Assembly (NCBI RefSeq): GCF_001047135.2 | Contig: NZ_DF968080.1 | Coordinates: forward strand, 162,444 to 226,443 | Source: Fructobacillus tropaeoli | GTDB taxonomy: Bacteria; Bacillota; Bacilli; Lactobacillales; Lactobacillaceae | Length of the DNA: 64,000 nucleotides | Direction: 5' to 3' | Shown here: positions 1-9,466 of the stretch, piece after piece | How the letters are laid out: every line of letters begins with the position of its first letter | Numbering within the stretch: position 1 is the first letter of the stretch | Made by a program: the position numbers and the translations under genes | Notes under the pieces: model-generated | The model's database searches: none | The model's input: only the letters and a program-made list of their open reading frames with translations | What the model was told of the DNA's origin: nothing

Positions 1-687
1 ATTGTCCTTGACCTTGGCTAATTTACCATCACCTTCAAAGGCAGCAACCGTATGACCGAGGTGTAAGTTCACTCCGTTCTTTTCCAATTCAACTCGAACC
101 TTTTCAGCCAATTCAGCGTCAAGGTAGTTTCCCAATGGGCGGTCAATCAAGTCAATGACCGTCACCTTCTTGCCTGCCTTCGCAAAGACTTCAGCAGCTT
201 CGATTCCAATGTAGCCAGTTCCAACGACGACAACGGAAGAAACGGCATCGTCATGCAACTTGTCATAAATCTTGGTTGCCCAATCACGACCGCGCATCAG
301 ATAAACGTTATCCAAATCAGCACCGGGAACTGGAATTGTCGCTGGCGTAACACCAGAAGACAAAATCAACTTATCGTATGAATCTTCCAAAACTTCACCA
401 GTCGCCCAGTTCTTGACAGTCACCTTCTTGGCATCCGTATCAATGCCAGTCACTTCATGTTGTGTCAAAACCTTGCCACCAAACTTTTCCAAGTCGGCTG
501 GCTTAAAGTTCCGGACATCGTCACGATCCGTTACTTTATCTTCTAAGAATAATTCCATTCCACAAGACATAAAGGACACAAAGTCGCCCGCTTCATAAAC
601 AGTAACTTGTGCATCTGGGTATCGAGTTAAAGCTTCATGTGCGGCTTCGTGACCACCATGAGAGGCACCAACAACAACAACTTTCAT
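1..687 (-). CDS. npr: FAD-dependent NADH peroxidase/oxidase, N-terminal part (gene runs off the left edge)
   Basis: The 229 visible residues form the N-terminal half of a pyridine nucleotide-disulfide oxidoreductase that detoxifies H2O2 or O2 with NADH in the cytoplasm. Residues 1-20 carry the FAD-binding segment with the Ser-His-Gly-Gly context of the active-site His. The redox Cys lies in SFMSCGMELF near residue 43. A second Rossmann motif, GTGYIGIEAAE, at about residue 155 binds NADH. The start at 687 is preceded by GGAGG six bases upstream; the ATG at 693 sits too close to it. The text resembles NADH peroxidase as I remember it from Enterococcus, but water-forming NADH oxidase of the same family cannot be excluded without the C-terminus. 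Confidence 0.88.
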   Translation of the reverse strand, partial: MKVVVVGASHGGHEAAHEALTRYPDAQVTVYEAGDFVSFMSCGMELFLEDKVTDRDDVRNFKPADLEKFGGKVLTQHEVTGIDTDAKKVTVKNWATGEVLEDSYDKLILSSGVTPATIPVPGADLDNVYLMRGRDWATKIYDKLHDDAVSSVVVVGTGYIGIEAAEVFAKAGKKVTVIDLIDRPLGNYLDAELAEKVRVELEKNGVNLHLGHTVAAFEGDGKLAKVKDN

Positions 688-815
688 TTTCATCCTCCGT
701 TAAAATAACTTCGATTTGCAATAACAAAACTTCACATACATTATAAAATTTTTTCAGCATTAAGCCAAGACTTTTTTAAAAAATTTCAGTTAGACCATTT
801 TTCAACCTTTTTGTC

Positions 816-1532
816 TTAAAACAGCTTACCAATGCTAAAGTGAATCACAATCGTTAAGAGCCCAATCCAAATATTTCTGATAACCGCTCGTTTCACCATT
901 CCCTTTGATAAGAAAGCTGAAATGAGACCAGTCAAAGAAACAGCCACCACCGTTGCCAAAATCGCTGCAATATATTGGTATTTCATCGGTGATAAAAGAA
1001 GTGCCAAAAGTGGCAGGGCACCACCAAGCGCTGCCGAAAACGTTGAAGCAAAAGAGGCCTCAATTGGTGAAACGTAGTGACCAAGGGTCATATCATATTT
1101 GACGGACAAAATCGTTTCCAATGGCTTTTGTGCTAACAACTCAACCGCGATGGCCTTGGCTGTTTCAGCGGTCACACCCCTGCCTTCATAATAGGCTTGA
1201 ACTGTTGCCAGCTGTTCATCAAAGTTTTCCTTTAATGCCACTCGCTCGCGATCGACTGCCACCCGTTCACTATCCGACTGTGAAGAAACCGCTGCAAATT
1301 CACCCGATCCCATTGATAAGGCACAGGCCAACAAGTCTGACAACGCCGCAATGACAATCACAAGTCGATTCGTTGTCGCTGCCGCAACTGAGAAAACAAC
1401 CCCAACAACGGTTAAGATACCATCATTTGAACCTAGGATTCCTGCTCGAATTGCATTTAGCCGTTCTTCCATTGTTTGACCGCTCTTTTTTTCCTCACGG
1501 CGGTCACTAACTGTACTTAAAACATTTTTCAT
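816..1532 (-). CDS. VIT1/CCC1-family Fe2+/Mn2+ transporter (distal copy)
   Basis: A 238-residue membrane protein of the VIT/CCC1 family, which moves ferrous iron or manganese across membranes, probably by proton exchange. The N-terminal LNAIRAGILGSNDGILTVVGVVF is the family TM1 signature. A charged central region (about residues 75-140) is the metal-binding cytoplasmic domain, and three hydrophobic segments follow. It lies 15 bp after a second gene of the same family on the same strand, so the pair is probably one transcript. A Fur-type regulator gene is divergent from them. Metal specificity cannot be read from the sequence. Confidence 0.88.
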   Translation of the reverse strand: MKNVLSTVSDRREEKKSGQTMEERLNAIRAGILGSNDGILTVVGVVFSVAAATTNRLVIVIAALSDLLACALSMGSGEFAAVSSQSDSERVAVDRERVALKENFDEQLATVQAYYEGRGVTAETAKAIAVELLAQKPLETILSVKYDMTLGHYVSPIEASFASTFSAALGGALPLLALLLSPMKYQYIAAILATVVAVSLTGLISAFLSKGMVKRAVIRNIWIGLLTIVIHFSIGKLF

Positions 1533-1547
1533 CTTTTTTCTCCCCCA

Positions 1548-2222
1548 TTAACGAAAGAGTGAACCGATTGCCAGCGTCACAGCCATCGTTAAAATCCCGG
1601 CCACAAGGTTCCTTAAAGCACCTCGAATGCGGTTAGCGCCATTAATCACAGCAGCTAAATAACCTGTAATTAATAATGCCACTAAGACTGCTAAAAAAGT
1701 CGCTGCAATGCGCCACTCTGGTTTTGCTAAGCCCATCAATGTCATTGGAAAGGCTGCTCCGGTTGGGAAGGCGAAAAAAGAGACGATAGCGGCACCACCA
1801 GCAGAAACCTTGGAATTTAACGAAAAGCCAAAGCGTTCGCGCACCATTGTTTCTAAAGGATCTTTTGCCATCATTTCTTTTGTCGCCTGCAAAGCCATCT
1901 GAGCTGAAATACCATCAGCTTGATACTTGTCTTTGACAAAATTAAATTCTTTGTCGTAATCTTGTTCTAAAACCTTCGATTCTTCTTTTCGAGCGCGGTC
2001 TTGAGCATCTCTTGATGATTCAACCGAGACATACTCACCCATAGCCATCGAGACCATGCCGGCTAGCGTTCCTGCAAAGCCTGACAACATCACTGCCGTC
2101 AGGCTTTGGCCCGCACCGGCCACTCCAATAATAATACCGGCAACCGATAGAATCCCATCATTGCCGCCCATGACGCCCGCACGAACCAAGTTGTTTTGGG
2201 CCATTAATGACTTTTTTTTCAT
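1548..2222 (-). CDS. VIT1/CCC1-family Fe2+/Mn2+ transporter (proximal copy)
   Basis: A 224-residue paralogue of the downstream gene with the same architecture: the LVRAGVMGGNDGILSVAGIIIGV signature near the N-terminus, a charged cytoplasmic stretch (about residues 70-125, rich in Glu, Asp and Lys) and three C-terminal membrane segments ending in a short Arg tail. I place the start at the ATG at 2222, ten bases after AGGAGG; an in-frame TTG six bases upstream is less well spaced. The two VIT proteins may act separately or as a heteromer. A regulator of the PerR/Fur type is divergently transcribed across a 250-bp spacer holding ATTCTTA/TAAGAAT inverted repeats. Confidence 0.88.
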   Translation of the reverse strand: MKKKSLMAQNNLVRAGVMGGNDGILSVAGIIIGVAGAGQSLTAVMLSGFAGTLAGMVSMAMGEYVSVESSRDAQDRARKEESKVLEQDYDKEFNFVKDKYQADGISAQMALQATKEMMAKDPLETMVRERFGFSLNSKVSAGGAAIVSFFAFPTGAAFPMTLMGLAKPEWRIAATFLAVLVALLITGYLAAVINGANRIRGALRNLVAGILTMAVTLAIGSLFR

Positions 2223-2338
2223 TCTCAATAATCCTCCTCAATTAAGAATGGTTCTAATATAGTTTATCAGCTTCCTTTACGTTTGTCAAGCAAATGTGTA
2301 GTTCTGATAACTATCTTTTCTAAGTCATTAATGTCCAC

Positions 2339-2369
2339 TCTATTCTTATTTAGATAATTAATTAAGAAT
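2339..2369. promoter_or_regulatory. A/T-rich inverted repeat between the VIT genes and the Fur-type regulator
   Basis: ATTCTTA and TAAGAAT arms flank an A/T-rich centre in the divergent intergenic region. Fur-family operators are A/T-rich inverted repeats, so this is a candidate operator for the VIT operon. Only the symmetry is seen; binding is inferred. Confidence 0.4.
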
Positions 2370-2416
2370 AATCCCAGTGTAAAGCCACAAATTCTAAAAT
2401 ATTTGTCAAGAAGTCT

Positions 2417-2444
2417 TTGAATTGTTCTAATCACATGTTATAAT
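2417..2444 (+). promoter_or_regulatory. Promoter of the Fur-type regulator
   Basis: TTGAAT (2417-2422) and TATAAT (2439-2444) are 16 bp apart, with a TG extension just before the -10. The expected start point lies directly in front of the palindrome at 2447-2465. Confidence 0.7.
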
Positions 2445-2446
2445 CG

Positions 2447-2465
2447 TAATGTATTCGATACATTA
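2447..2465. promoter_or_regulatory. Perfect palindromic operator in front of the Fur-type regulator gene
   Basis: TAATGTATTCGATACATTA is a perfect 8-bp-arm palindrome around a 3-bp centre. It lies just after the -10 box and directly before the Shine-Dalgarno AGGAGG. The placement suits autorepression by the encoded Fur-family protein. The sequence is not the standard Bacillus PerR box. Confidence 0.55.
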
Positions 2466-2477
2466 GGAGGGGAAAAT

Positions 2478-2882
2478 ATGCTTGATCAGCTGAAATCCGT
2501 TTTACAGGAACACAAACTTAAGGCAACTAATCAACGGTTGACCTTGCTAGAGTACATGATGAGTCATGACACCCACCCTACGGCGGAAATGATTCATAAT
2601 GATTTGCCAGATATTTCTCTAGCAACTGTTTATAATACTTTGGAAAAATTTGTTAATGCTAAATTAGTCGTCGTGATTGAGGGAATTTCAGATGGTAAGC
2701 GTCACTACGATGCCGCCTCTCATCCCCATTATCACGTCATTAATACGCAGACCAACGAGATTATCGATGCAGCTAACTTTGACCCTGCGCCCCTGATCAA
2801 GGCTGCCCAGGCTGCAACCGGTTTGCAAATTACCGAGTATCGAATTGATTTGTATGGCATCAAACCAAACGCGAACGACTAA
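2478..2882 (+). CDS. Fur/PerR-family metal-dependent repressor without the CxxC zinc site
   Basis: A 134-residue Fur-family repressor with an N-terminal winged helix (recognition helix around SLATVYNTLEKF) and a C-terminal dimerisation domain. The regulatory metal ligands seem to be kept: His in THPTAEMIH, Asp in HYDAAS and the two His of HPHYH. The two Cys pairs that hold structural zinc in typical Fur and PerR are absent, and the protein has no Cys at all. Peroxide sensing by metal-catalysed His oxidation remains possible. It is divergent from the VIT pair, which suggests control of iron or manganese traffic. AGGAGG lies 7 bp before the ATG. Confidence 0.85.
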   Translation: MLDQLKSVLQEHKLKATNQRLTLLEYMMSHDTHPTAEMIHNDLPDISLATVYNTLEKFVNAKLVVVIEGISDGKRHYDAASHPHYHVINTQTNEIIDAANFDPAPLIKAAQAATGLQITEYRIDLYGIKPNAND

Positions 2883-2898
2883 TTAACAATTGCAACAC

Positions 2899-2936
2899 AA
2901 AAAACCAGTACTGAAAAATTTCAGTACTGGTTTTTT
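2899..2936. terminator. Bidirectional terminator between the regulator and PBP genes
   Basis: AAAACCAGTACTGAAA pairs with TTTCAGTACTGGTTTT across a short loop, with an A-run before and a T-run after. It serves the two convergent genes. Confidence 0.9.
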
Positions 2937-2962
2937 GATGCTTATTGTCTTTTTAACTAATT

Positions 2963-5002
2963 TTAACTTGGCTTATTCATCACAGTATCCCAAAAGGCAT
3001 TAATAATTTCCTTTGAGATACGACCATTTGTTCCATCCAAATAGGAGTTCAATCCTGGAATAGCCAAAGACATGGCAAATGGTTGACCTGGTACATAAGC
3101 CACCATTGACTCAGTATAGGTCGAATGACCATTGGTTGTTGTTTCGGCAGTACCAGTCTTGGCATAAACCTGTGGCGACAAGCCGTGCAAACTAGTTCCC
3201 GTGTTATGTGGGTCTGAACCGTTGGCCACTCGGTACATTCCATTCTTAATGACATTCCATTGGTCCGTGGTCAAAGAAACTTGACCTTGAAGTTGTGGTT
3301 GTGCCGTCCAAACGGTCTTTTGGTTCTTACCAGAAACATCACTCTGCAAAACCGAACCAACCAAGTGTGGCTGAACTAGGTAACCACCGTTAGCAATTAC
3401 TGAAACGTAGCGAGCCAACTGCATGGTTGTATAAGAATCATACTGTCCGAAGGATTCGTACAAATATTTTCCAATATTGGCACCGTCTGTCGGTCCACGA
3501 TAACCCGCTGTTTCGCCATCAATATCGATTCCCGTCTTCGTTCCTAAGCCAAACTGTGCCAAACCATTACGCAACGTTTGGAAAGCATCGGAACGAAGCT
3601 TCAACTGTTCACCCGGATAATAAGTCTGACCACCGATTTTCATTCCCAATTGAACGAAATAAGTGTTCGAAGACCGCTCCAAGGCCGTTGGGGCATCAAC
3701 GGCCACCGGACTACCACCCTGGTTCCAGTATGAAGTAATGTTTGGCGTTCCTTGAATCTTAATCGCCTGATCATACATCGTATTGTTCGTTGGGGTGACC
3801 ACGCCCTTTTGGAAACCAGTGGCCAGGATAGCTGGCTTAACAACAGATCCCATGACGATGGCAGCATTAATGTTTCCTAACGGATTGGCCGTCTTCGTTC
3901 CAGTCTTACTATCACGACTAACCCCACCCATGGCATAAATTGCACCAGTATAGGGATTAATAACAGTCGCATAAGCTCCTTGCACATCACCACCAGGCAA
4001 ATTATCTTCCAAAATTTGTTGCACTTTCTTTTGGAAGGCAGAGTTGATGGTCAACTTCAAAGAGTCACCAGCCTGTCCCTCATACTTAATATCAGAACTC
4101 TTGACACCATTCATCGTCGAAATCACCGTTTGTGATGGTGATCCCTTCAATAGTGATTCATACTGCTTTTCAAGAGCAAAGCTACCAACCGGTTCATTTT
4201 GTGAATAACCCTGTGCCAACAGTGTGTGCAATCGATCTTCCGGCAAACCAGTTGATTCATTGGTGACCGTACCAACCATTGGTTCGAAATCATTCCCTTC
4301 AGGATAATCACGAGAGAAAGACTCACCAATCTTGATACCAGGCATGTCAGACAACCGTTCCCCAATTTCAGCCTGTGCCTTATCGGAAACACCTGACTCT
4401 TGGATATAGGTTGTTGATAGCGCATAGGCCCCTGACATCTTTTGGAAAATCATCGCCTGGTTGGCATCGATATCCTTATCCAGATTATGATTCATCACAT
4501 ACTGCGCTTGGTAAGTACTCAATTGAGTAGACGACCAACCATCGGCAGTCTTCCCATATTGCTTTTGCAACTTCGTTTGAATCTTTGTTGCTTCCGTTGA
4601 GTTTGTCACGAGATAGTAATCGGCCTTCGCCCGATCACTTAAACGACTAGTATCGATTGAGATATACTTGGATAGCGTCTTGGCAATTTTAGCAATCTGG
4701 GCCGAAGTCGTTGTTTTTCCTCTAGTATAAGTTACCGCCGCTTCGGGCTTATTACCGGTAATCACTTTACCGGTACTATCATAAATCAGGCCACGCTGGG
4801 CGCTACCTAATTCAACGGTTTCATCGGACTTGCTAACCTCTGTTTCAAAGGCTGGTCCCTGTTTGATTGTCAGAAAGGCCAATTGAATAATCAATGCCAT
4901 TGTTAAAGCAATGACGACGCCTAAAAGTAACTTTAGCCGGGATGGCAAGTTTGCTCTGGCGTCATTTTTATCACGGTCTTCAAGGTAAGGATTGCGCTTC
5001 AT
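2963..5002 (-). CDS. Class B penicillin-binding protein (PBP2B-like transpeptidase)
   Basis: A 679-residue membrane-anchored peptidoglycan transpeptidase. One membrane segment lies at about residues 25-48 (LLLGVVIALTMALIIQLAFL). It is followed by a dimerisation/pedestal domain and a C-terminal transpeptidase domain with SVVK (SxxK, catalytic Ser), SSN (SxN) and KTGT motifs in the proper order. The residue before the SxxK motif context is MGS where PGS is usual. No PASTA repeats are seen. The start at 5002 follows GGAAAG by 7 bp; an ATG 15 bp upstream is an alternative. The gene stands alone and converges with the Fur-type regulator. It is likely a division or elongation PBP. Confidence 0.9.
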   Translation of the reverse strand: MKRNPYLEDRDKNDARANLPSRLKLLLGVVIALTMALIIQLAFLTIKQGPAFETEVSKSDETVELGSAQRGLIYDSTGKVITGNKPEAAVTYTRGKTTTSAQIAKIAKTLSKYISIDTSRLSDRAKADYYLVTNSTEATKIQTKLQKQYGKTADGWSSTQLSTYQAQYVMNHNLDKDIDANQAMIFQKMSGAYALSTTYIQESGVSDKAQAEIGERLSDMPGIKIGESFSRDYPEGNDFEPMVGTVTNESTGLPEDRLHTLLAQGYSQNEPVGSFALEKQYESLLKGSPSQTVISTMNGVKSSDIKYEGQAGDSLKLTINSAFQKKVQQILEDNLPGGDVQGAYATVINPYTGAIYAMGGVSRDSKTGTKTANPLGNINAAIVMGSVVKPAILATGFQKGVVTPTNNTMYDQAIKIQGTPNITSYWNQGGSPVAVDAPTALERSSNTYFVQLGMKIGGQTYYPGEQLKLRSDAFQTLRNGLAQFGLGTKTGIDIDGETAGYRGPTDGANIGKYLYESFGQYDSYTTMQLARYVSVIANGGYLVQPHLVGSVLQSDVSGKNQKTVWTAQPQLQGQVSLTTDQWNVIKNGMYRVANGSDPHNTGTSLHGLSPQVYAKTGTAETTTNGHSTYTESMVAYVPGQPFAMSLAIPGLNSYLDGTNGRISKEIINAFWDTVMNKPS

Positions 5003-5101
5003 TTGAATTCTTTCCATCTATGTTCATTATGATTCTCTCTACTTTACCATAAAAAGCGAATTTATCGCTAAATTTCAACCGAATTTTGTTATTCTAGAGG
5101 C

Positions 5102-7729
5102 ATGAATAATTACAGACAAACCGCCCAAAAATACCTTTTTTCACCAGTCACGCTTTCCTTTCTAATTCCTGTTATATTAATGACCGCCTATTTTGCTGGT
5201 CGTGGGATGACGCCCTTTGGTTCATCGACCATTTTAACGGTTGATTTGGGCCAGCAATACCTGGATTACTTTATTCAGTTTAAGCATACGATTCTATCTG
5301 ATCCGTCTGCCTTTTTTTATTCCTTTTCATCAGGAATTGGTGGCGACATGGTTGGTGAATGGTCTTATTATTTAATGTCACCATTTAACCTACTCTTCTT
5401 ACTCGCCTCAACAAAAACCATGCCTATTTGGATTTTAGTCGTGACCGTTTTAAAAATCGGTTTGGCCGGCTTTTCGATGGCGCTTTTAATTAAAAAGATG
5501 AATTGGCTGTCAGGCTATTGGGTTCTGATTTTCGCCATTAATTACCCACTCTCAGCCTGGTTTATCGCCAATGATTTAAACCTGCTATGGTTGGACACTG
5601 CCGCCATCTTCCCTTTGCTGATTCTGTCATTAGAACGGCTCCTGGCCCACAAGGGTTCCGGTGCCTTTTTGGCAATGCTGGTGGCGACGATTATCACCAA
5701 TTATTACATCGCCTGGATGGTGGGACTCTTCTTATTTCTTTATGTTCCCTTTCGCCTGCTTGACGGTCAAATCAAAAATCGGCTAAAAATTGTTTTCACA
5801 TTGGTAAAATCAGGAATCTTAAGCATTTTTTTAACCGCTTGGCTTTGGTTGCCGACCTACGCCCAACTGAAGATGGGGAAAACGACTCACAATTCCACCT
5901 GGCTATTCAAATTTGATAATAACCCATTGTTATTATTCCTGAAGTTAATGCCTGGTTCCTTTGATTTCGATCAAATGCAAACCGGTCAGGCTAATTTTTT
6001 AGTAGCGCCATTAATTTTAATCGCTCTCTGGGCCTTTTTTGCTAGCAAAAAATTTTTACTTCGTGAAAAATTGATGGCCGCCCTAATCTTAGTGATTTTA
6101 ATTTTAGCAACGACTTTTGCACCATTGATTTTACTTTTCCATGGTGGGCAATACCCCGTTTGGTACCCAGCTCGGTTCTCTTTTTTGATTTCCTTCTTTT
6201 CAATTGTCCTTGCTGCCAAGGGCTTTCAGCCAAATTGGCAGCCCAGCCTGTTCGCCCGTACTTTTTACCTGGTGGCTGTTTTAGCACTAACAATCTGGGG
6301 ATCTAGCCAACTGCTAAAGGTATCTTACCTTGATAAAAATGCCCTTCTCGGCTTTCTCTTCGGTTACCTTTTAACCATCCTGATTTTAATTGTGATGGAC
6401 GGCAATCAAGTGAAGATGTTGCTTCTATTGATTGTGACCACTGGCTACCTGATTTTTAATGCTGGCAAGACGTTAAACCACCTTTCCTATCTAACAAAGG
6501 CCACCTATGAGGCTGGCGTTACCCGACTCACGGCAGTTTCCAAAGCAGCCACTAAGCACGATAATTCTTGGTATCGCATTAGTCAGGGCCTCAGTCGGAC
6601 CTATAACGATGGCTTTTCGGCTAATTTTAAGGCTGGCAGTCACTTTTCATCCCTGCTCCCTGCCACTACCGCCCAGTTCTACCAAAACATCGGCCAAATC
6701 GAAGGCGATTCAAAAATTGCCTATGATAATGGCACTACCATCACCGATTCTCTGCTGGCCTTTAAATACTTTATCCAAACAACCGGCCACTTAAATACTA
6801 GTTCCGCCTATTTAAAGCAAAGCAATCGTCCCGACTACAATCAGCAAAAGACCGTTGCTAGTGGCAAAAATTGGGCACTAAAAGAGAATCCAACAGCTCT
6901 TAGCCTGGCCTATGCTGCTTCAAATCAGGCGTTGACCACTCCACTATCCGTGCGTTACCCACTGGTCAACCAGGCAAACCTTCTTGCCAGCCTTGCCGGT
7001 CTGTCAGGACAGCAATTACTTTATCGAGAACCTTTCCAGATTCTCAAGACTGAAAATCTAACAACGACGGCTGATTTGACGGGTGGGACAATTCAAAAGG
7101 TCAATAAGCATAAGAAAGCTGTCTTAACCTTAGCTTACACACCAACAACTAATGATTCTTACTACCTTAATATTGGCGGCGCAATCAGCCTTGATTCAGT
7201 CGACCTCCGACTCAATGGTGAACTTCTGACCCAGTCAAGTTCATATGACCATACGGTGGCCCTAAACCTCAACACCAACAAGAAGGACCAGCCTCAAATC
7301 TTAACGATTACCTTAAATGACGGCGCCGACTCACGTTACCTCGATGATTTCGCCATCTACTACTTCGATCAACAAGCCGTTAACCAAGACCTAGCAAAAC
7401 TAAAACAACACTCACTAACCATTAAAAATGCCAATTCACGCAAAATTAGTGGTACGATTGTCACAACAGCCAACCAACCCTTAATTATGACTAGTATTCC
7501 AGCTGCCTCCGGTTGGCAGGCCAAGGTTGATGGCAAGGTGGTCAAAACAAAGACGGTGCTCCAAGGGCTGATTGCCATTCCGACAACCCCTGGTAAGCAC
7601 CACGTAACCTTAACCTATACACCACCGCTGCTAGTGCCCGGTCTCTTTTTATCAATGCTAACAGCACTCTTAATCGCTGCCTATGCATCCTTTAAAAAGA
7701 ATCGACGACAAGCCTTGCGCCGAGACTAG
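5102..7729 (+). CDS. yfhO: YfhO-family polytopic membrane protein (probable lipid-linked glycosyltransferase)
   Basis: An 875-residue protein with about a dozen membrane segments in the first 470 residues, a soluble domain at about 480-840 and a last membrane segment before a basic tail (KKNRRQALRRD). The early loop with TVDLGQQYLDYF matches YfhO, a GT-C-like family linked in Bacillus and Listeria to glycosylation of teichoic acids or surface polymers. The gene is single, divergent from the PBP gene, and followed by greA 62 bp later. The exact sugar and acceptor cannot be read from the sequence. Confidence 0.85.
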   Translation: MNNYRQTAQKYLFSPVTLSFLIPVILMTAYFAGRGMTPFGSSTILTVDLGQQYLDYFIQFKHTILSDPSAFFYSFSSGIGGDMVGEWSYYLMSPFNLLFLLASTKTMPIWILVVTVLKIGLAGFSMALLIKKMNWLSGYWVLIFAINYPLSAWFIANDLNLLWLDTAAIFPLLILSLERLLAHKGSGAFLAMLVATIITNYYIAWMVGLFLFLYVPFRLLDGQIKNRLKIVFTLVKSGILSIFLTAWLWLPTYAQLKMGKTTHNSTWLFKFDNNPLLLFLKLMPGSFDFDQMQTGQANFLVAPLILIALWAFFASKKFLLREKLMAALILVILILATTFAPLILLFHGGQYPVWYPARFSFLISFFSIVLAAKGFQPNWQPSLFARTFYLVAVLALTIWGSSQLLKVSYLDKNALLGFLFGYLLTILILIVMDGNQVKMLLLLIVTTGYLIFNAGKTLNHLSYLTKATYEAGVTRLTAVSKAATKHDNSWYRISQGLSRTYNDGFSANFKAGSHFSSLLPATTAQFYQNIGQIEGDSKIAYDNGTTITDSLLAFKYFIQTTGHLNTSSAYLKQSNRPDYNQQKTVASGKNWALKENPTALSLAYAASNQALTTPLSVRYPLVNQANLLASLAGLSGQQLLYREPFQILKTENLTTTADLTGGTIQKVNKHKKAVLTLAYTPTTNDSYYLNIGGAISLDSVDLRLNGELLTQSSSYDHTVALNLNTNKKDQPQILTITLNDGADSRYLDDFAIYYFDQQAVNQDLAKLKQHSLTIKNANSRKISGTIVTTANQPLIMTSIPAASGWQAKVDGKVVKTKTVLQGLIAIPTTPGKHHVTLTYTPPLLVPGLFLSMLTALLIAAYASFKKNRRQALRRD

Positions 7730-7791
7730 GACCGTGATATATTCAACGTGCTGTATTTTTTGTGCTACATGGCACTGAAAGGAAGAGAACC

Positions 7792-8283
7792 ATGGCGGAA
7801 GAAAAGAAATTCCCAATGACGGCCGCAGGTCGTGACAAATTGCAAGCGGAGCTTGATGACTTAATTACCAAGCAACGTCCAGAAATTACTAACCGCATTC
7901 AAATCGCACGTTCATACGGCGATTTGTCTGAAAACTCTGAATACCAATCAGCAAAGGACGAACAAGCCTTTGTTGAAGGACGGATTGTGACCGTTCGCAA
8001 GATGATTGAAAACGCTGAAATCATTTCAGCTGACAACTCTGACAGCGATGAAGTGACATTGGGTAAGGAAGTAACCTTCAAGGAACTTCCAGATGAAGAT
8101 CCCGAAACCTATACCATTGTTGGTTCTGTTGAAGCGGATCCAATGGCTGGTAAGATTTCAAATGAATCACCAATGGCTGCTGCCTTGCTTGGCAAGCATA
8201 AGGGTGACACCGTTAAGGTGCCATTGCCTAACAACGTTGAAATTCAAGTTGAAATCTTGTCTGTTAAGACAAAGCAAGACTAA
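7792..8283 (+). CDS. greA: Transcription elongation factor GreA
   Basis: A 163-residue GreA, full length. The N-terminal coiled coil (residues 1-80) ends in the acidic tip that reaches through the RNA polymerase secondary channel and triggers cleavage of backtracked transcripts. The tip region [19 protein letters not shown] is the family signature, and a C-terminal FKBP-like domain follows. I start at the ATG at 7792, which has AGGAAGAG just upstream; the in-frame ATG 30 bp earlier lacks a ribosome site. A strong terminator follows at once. Confidence 0.96.
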   Translation: MAEEKKFPMTAAGRDKLQAELDDLITKQRPEITNRIQIARSYGDLSENSEYQSAKDEQAFVEGRIVTVRKMIENAEIISADNSDSDEVTLGKEVTFKELPDEDPETYTIVGSVEADPMAGKISNESPMAAALLGKHKGDTVKVPLPNNVEIQVEILSVKTKQD

Positions 8284-8287
8284 GTTA

Positions 8288-8321
8288 GAAAACCACTCAA
8301 TTCAGTTTGAGTGGTTTTTTT
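8288..8321 (+). terminator. greA terminator
   Basis: AACCACTCAA pairs with TTGAGTGGTT and is followed by TTTTTT, directly after the greA stop. Confidence 0.92.
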
Positions 8322-8346
8322 AATGTTAAAATAAAATCAGCAAAGT

Positions 8347-8386
8347 AAAAGGCGGGTTCTTCCTTTTTTGGAAGGGCCCGCCTTTC
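8347..8386. terminator. Strong hairpin terminator after the sugar permease gene
   Basis: AAAGGCGGGTTCTTCC and GGAAGGGCCCGCCTTT form a long GC-rich hairpin around a T6 loop. On the minus strand it follows the permease gene, about 40 bp past its stop. Confidence 0.8.
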
Positions 8387-8425
8387 TGATTTATATTATG
8401 TTGCTTATTATGATGAATTAATAAA

Positions 8426-9370
8426 TTATGCAAAGGAGTGAATGTTACCAATCAAGATGGCACCAATCAAAACTAAGAGCGTTCCGGCAATGATAAACTT
8501 CATTTGAGTAGAAGTCTTCTTTTCATGCAAGATGTAGATACCACCAAAGGTACCAACAACGATACTCAACTGTGACAAAGCAGTGGCAATCGTTTGACCA
8601 ACGGCTGGGTTAGCAGATGAAACGAACATGAAGATGTTTCCAACGGCCCAAACCAAACCAGTTACCAAGTTCTTCCAAGTTGGCTTTGAGAACATTTGCT
8701 TTCCTTCGCGGAAGACGAAGAGCACGATAATCAATGAACCGATTACCTGACCGATGGCCTGAGGACCAACGATAGCCGTCATGTAGTTCAAACCGTGACC
8801 GGCAGATTTGATGTCGTCTGAAATATAACCAATCTTTGACAAGAAGTTAGGCAAAACGAAGTAGAGCATGAAGCCCGCAGTTGACATCACTAAGTAGAAG
8901 ATTCCCTTAGCGTCAATCTTTGAAGGCGTTGCTGCCGTCTTATCAGGCTTTGAAATGAAAGTTGCACCAGTCACGACCAAGGCAATTGAGACAACCCCAA
9001 CAATCCACATAGCGGCATTCTTCCATTCTCCCAAGAGAGTGGCAGCCAACAAGGCGTTCATAATAATCTGGCCGGCTGTTGACAAAGGCATTCCCAATGA
9101 AACACCCATTTCCTTGAAGAGCAAGAACTGGAAAACCATTCCCATTGCCCAAACCAATCCTGATAAAATACCAACAACCCAGATTTCAGAACCAAGGTAG
9201 AAACCATGTGGTAATACGAAACCAAAGAGTGTTAGCATTCCGAAAATCAATGCTCCGATTGACATTCCGAAAGTTTGTTGTGAGGCAGATCCGCCCATCT
9301 TTGTTGATACGAGCCCAACTGAACCCCAGAATAAAGCTGGGAGCAAGGCAATTAAAATTGCAAAGTTCAT
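8426..9370 (-). CDS. glcU: GRP-family sugar permease (GlcU/RbsU type)
   Basis: A 314-residue protein with ten membrane segments, of the glucose/ribose uptake (GRP) family within the drug/metabolite transporter superfamily. The start MNFAILIALLPALFWGSVGLV and the repeated 5-TM arrangement are typical. It imports a monosaccharide, usually glucose, by proton symport without phosphorylation, fitting a heterofermentative lifestyle that relies less on PTS. AAAGGAAC lies before the ATG. A perfect cre site about 50 bp upstream indicates control by CcpA. Glucose against ribose or another sugar cannot be decided here. Confidence 0.88.
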   Translation of the reverse strand: MNFAILIALLPALFWGSVGLVSTKMGGSASQQTFGMSIGALIFGMLTLFGFVLPHGFYLGSEIWVVGILSGLVWAMGMVFQFLLFKEMGVSLGMPLSTAGQIIMNALLAATLLGEWKNAAMWIVGVVSIALVVTGATFISKPDKTAATPSKIDAKGIFYLVMSTAGFMLYFVLPNFLSKIGYISDDIKSAGHGLNYMTAIVGPQAIGQVIGSLIIVLFVFREGKQMFSKPTWKNLVTGLVWAVGNIFMFVSSANPAVGQTIATALSQLSIVVGTFGGIYILHEKKTSTQMKFIIAGTLLVLIGAILIGNIHSFA

Positions 9371-9418
9371 AATGTTTAAGTTCCTTTCACTTATCTTACA
9401 AGCTATATTCTACACGAA

Positions 9419-9432
9419 TGTAAACGGTTACA
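9419..9432. promoter_or_regulatory. Catabolite-response element (cre) of the sugar permease gene
   Basis: TGTAAACGGTTACA is a perfect palindrome and matches the CcpA cre consensus TGWAANCGNTNWCA at every position. It lies 49 bp before the permease start, within or next to its promoter, so repression by CcpA is the likely effect. Confidence 0.85.
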
Positions 9433-9466
9433 CAACATTTTTTTACAAAAAAATTTCACGAAATAA

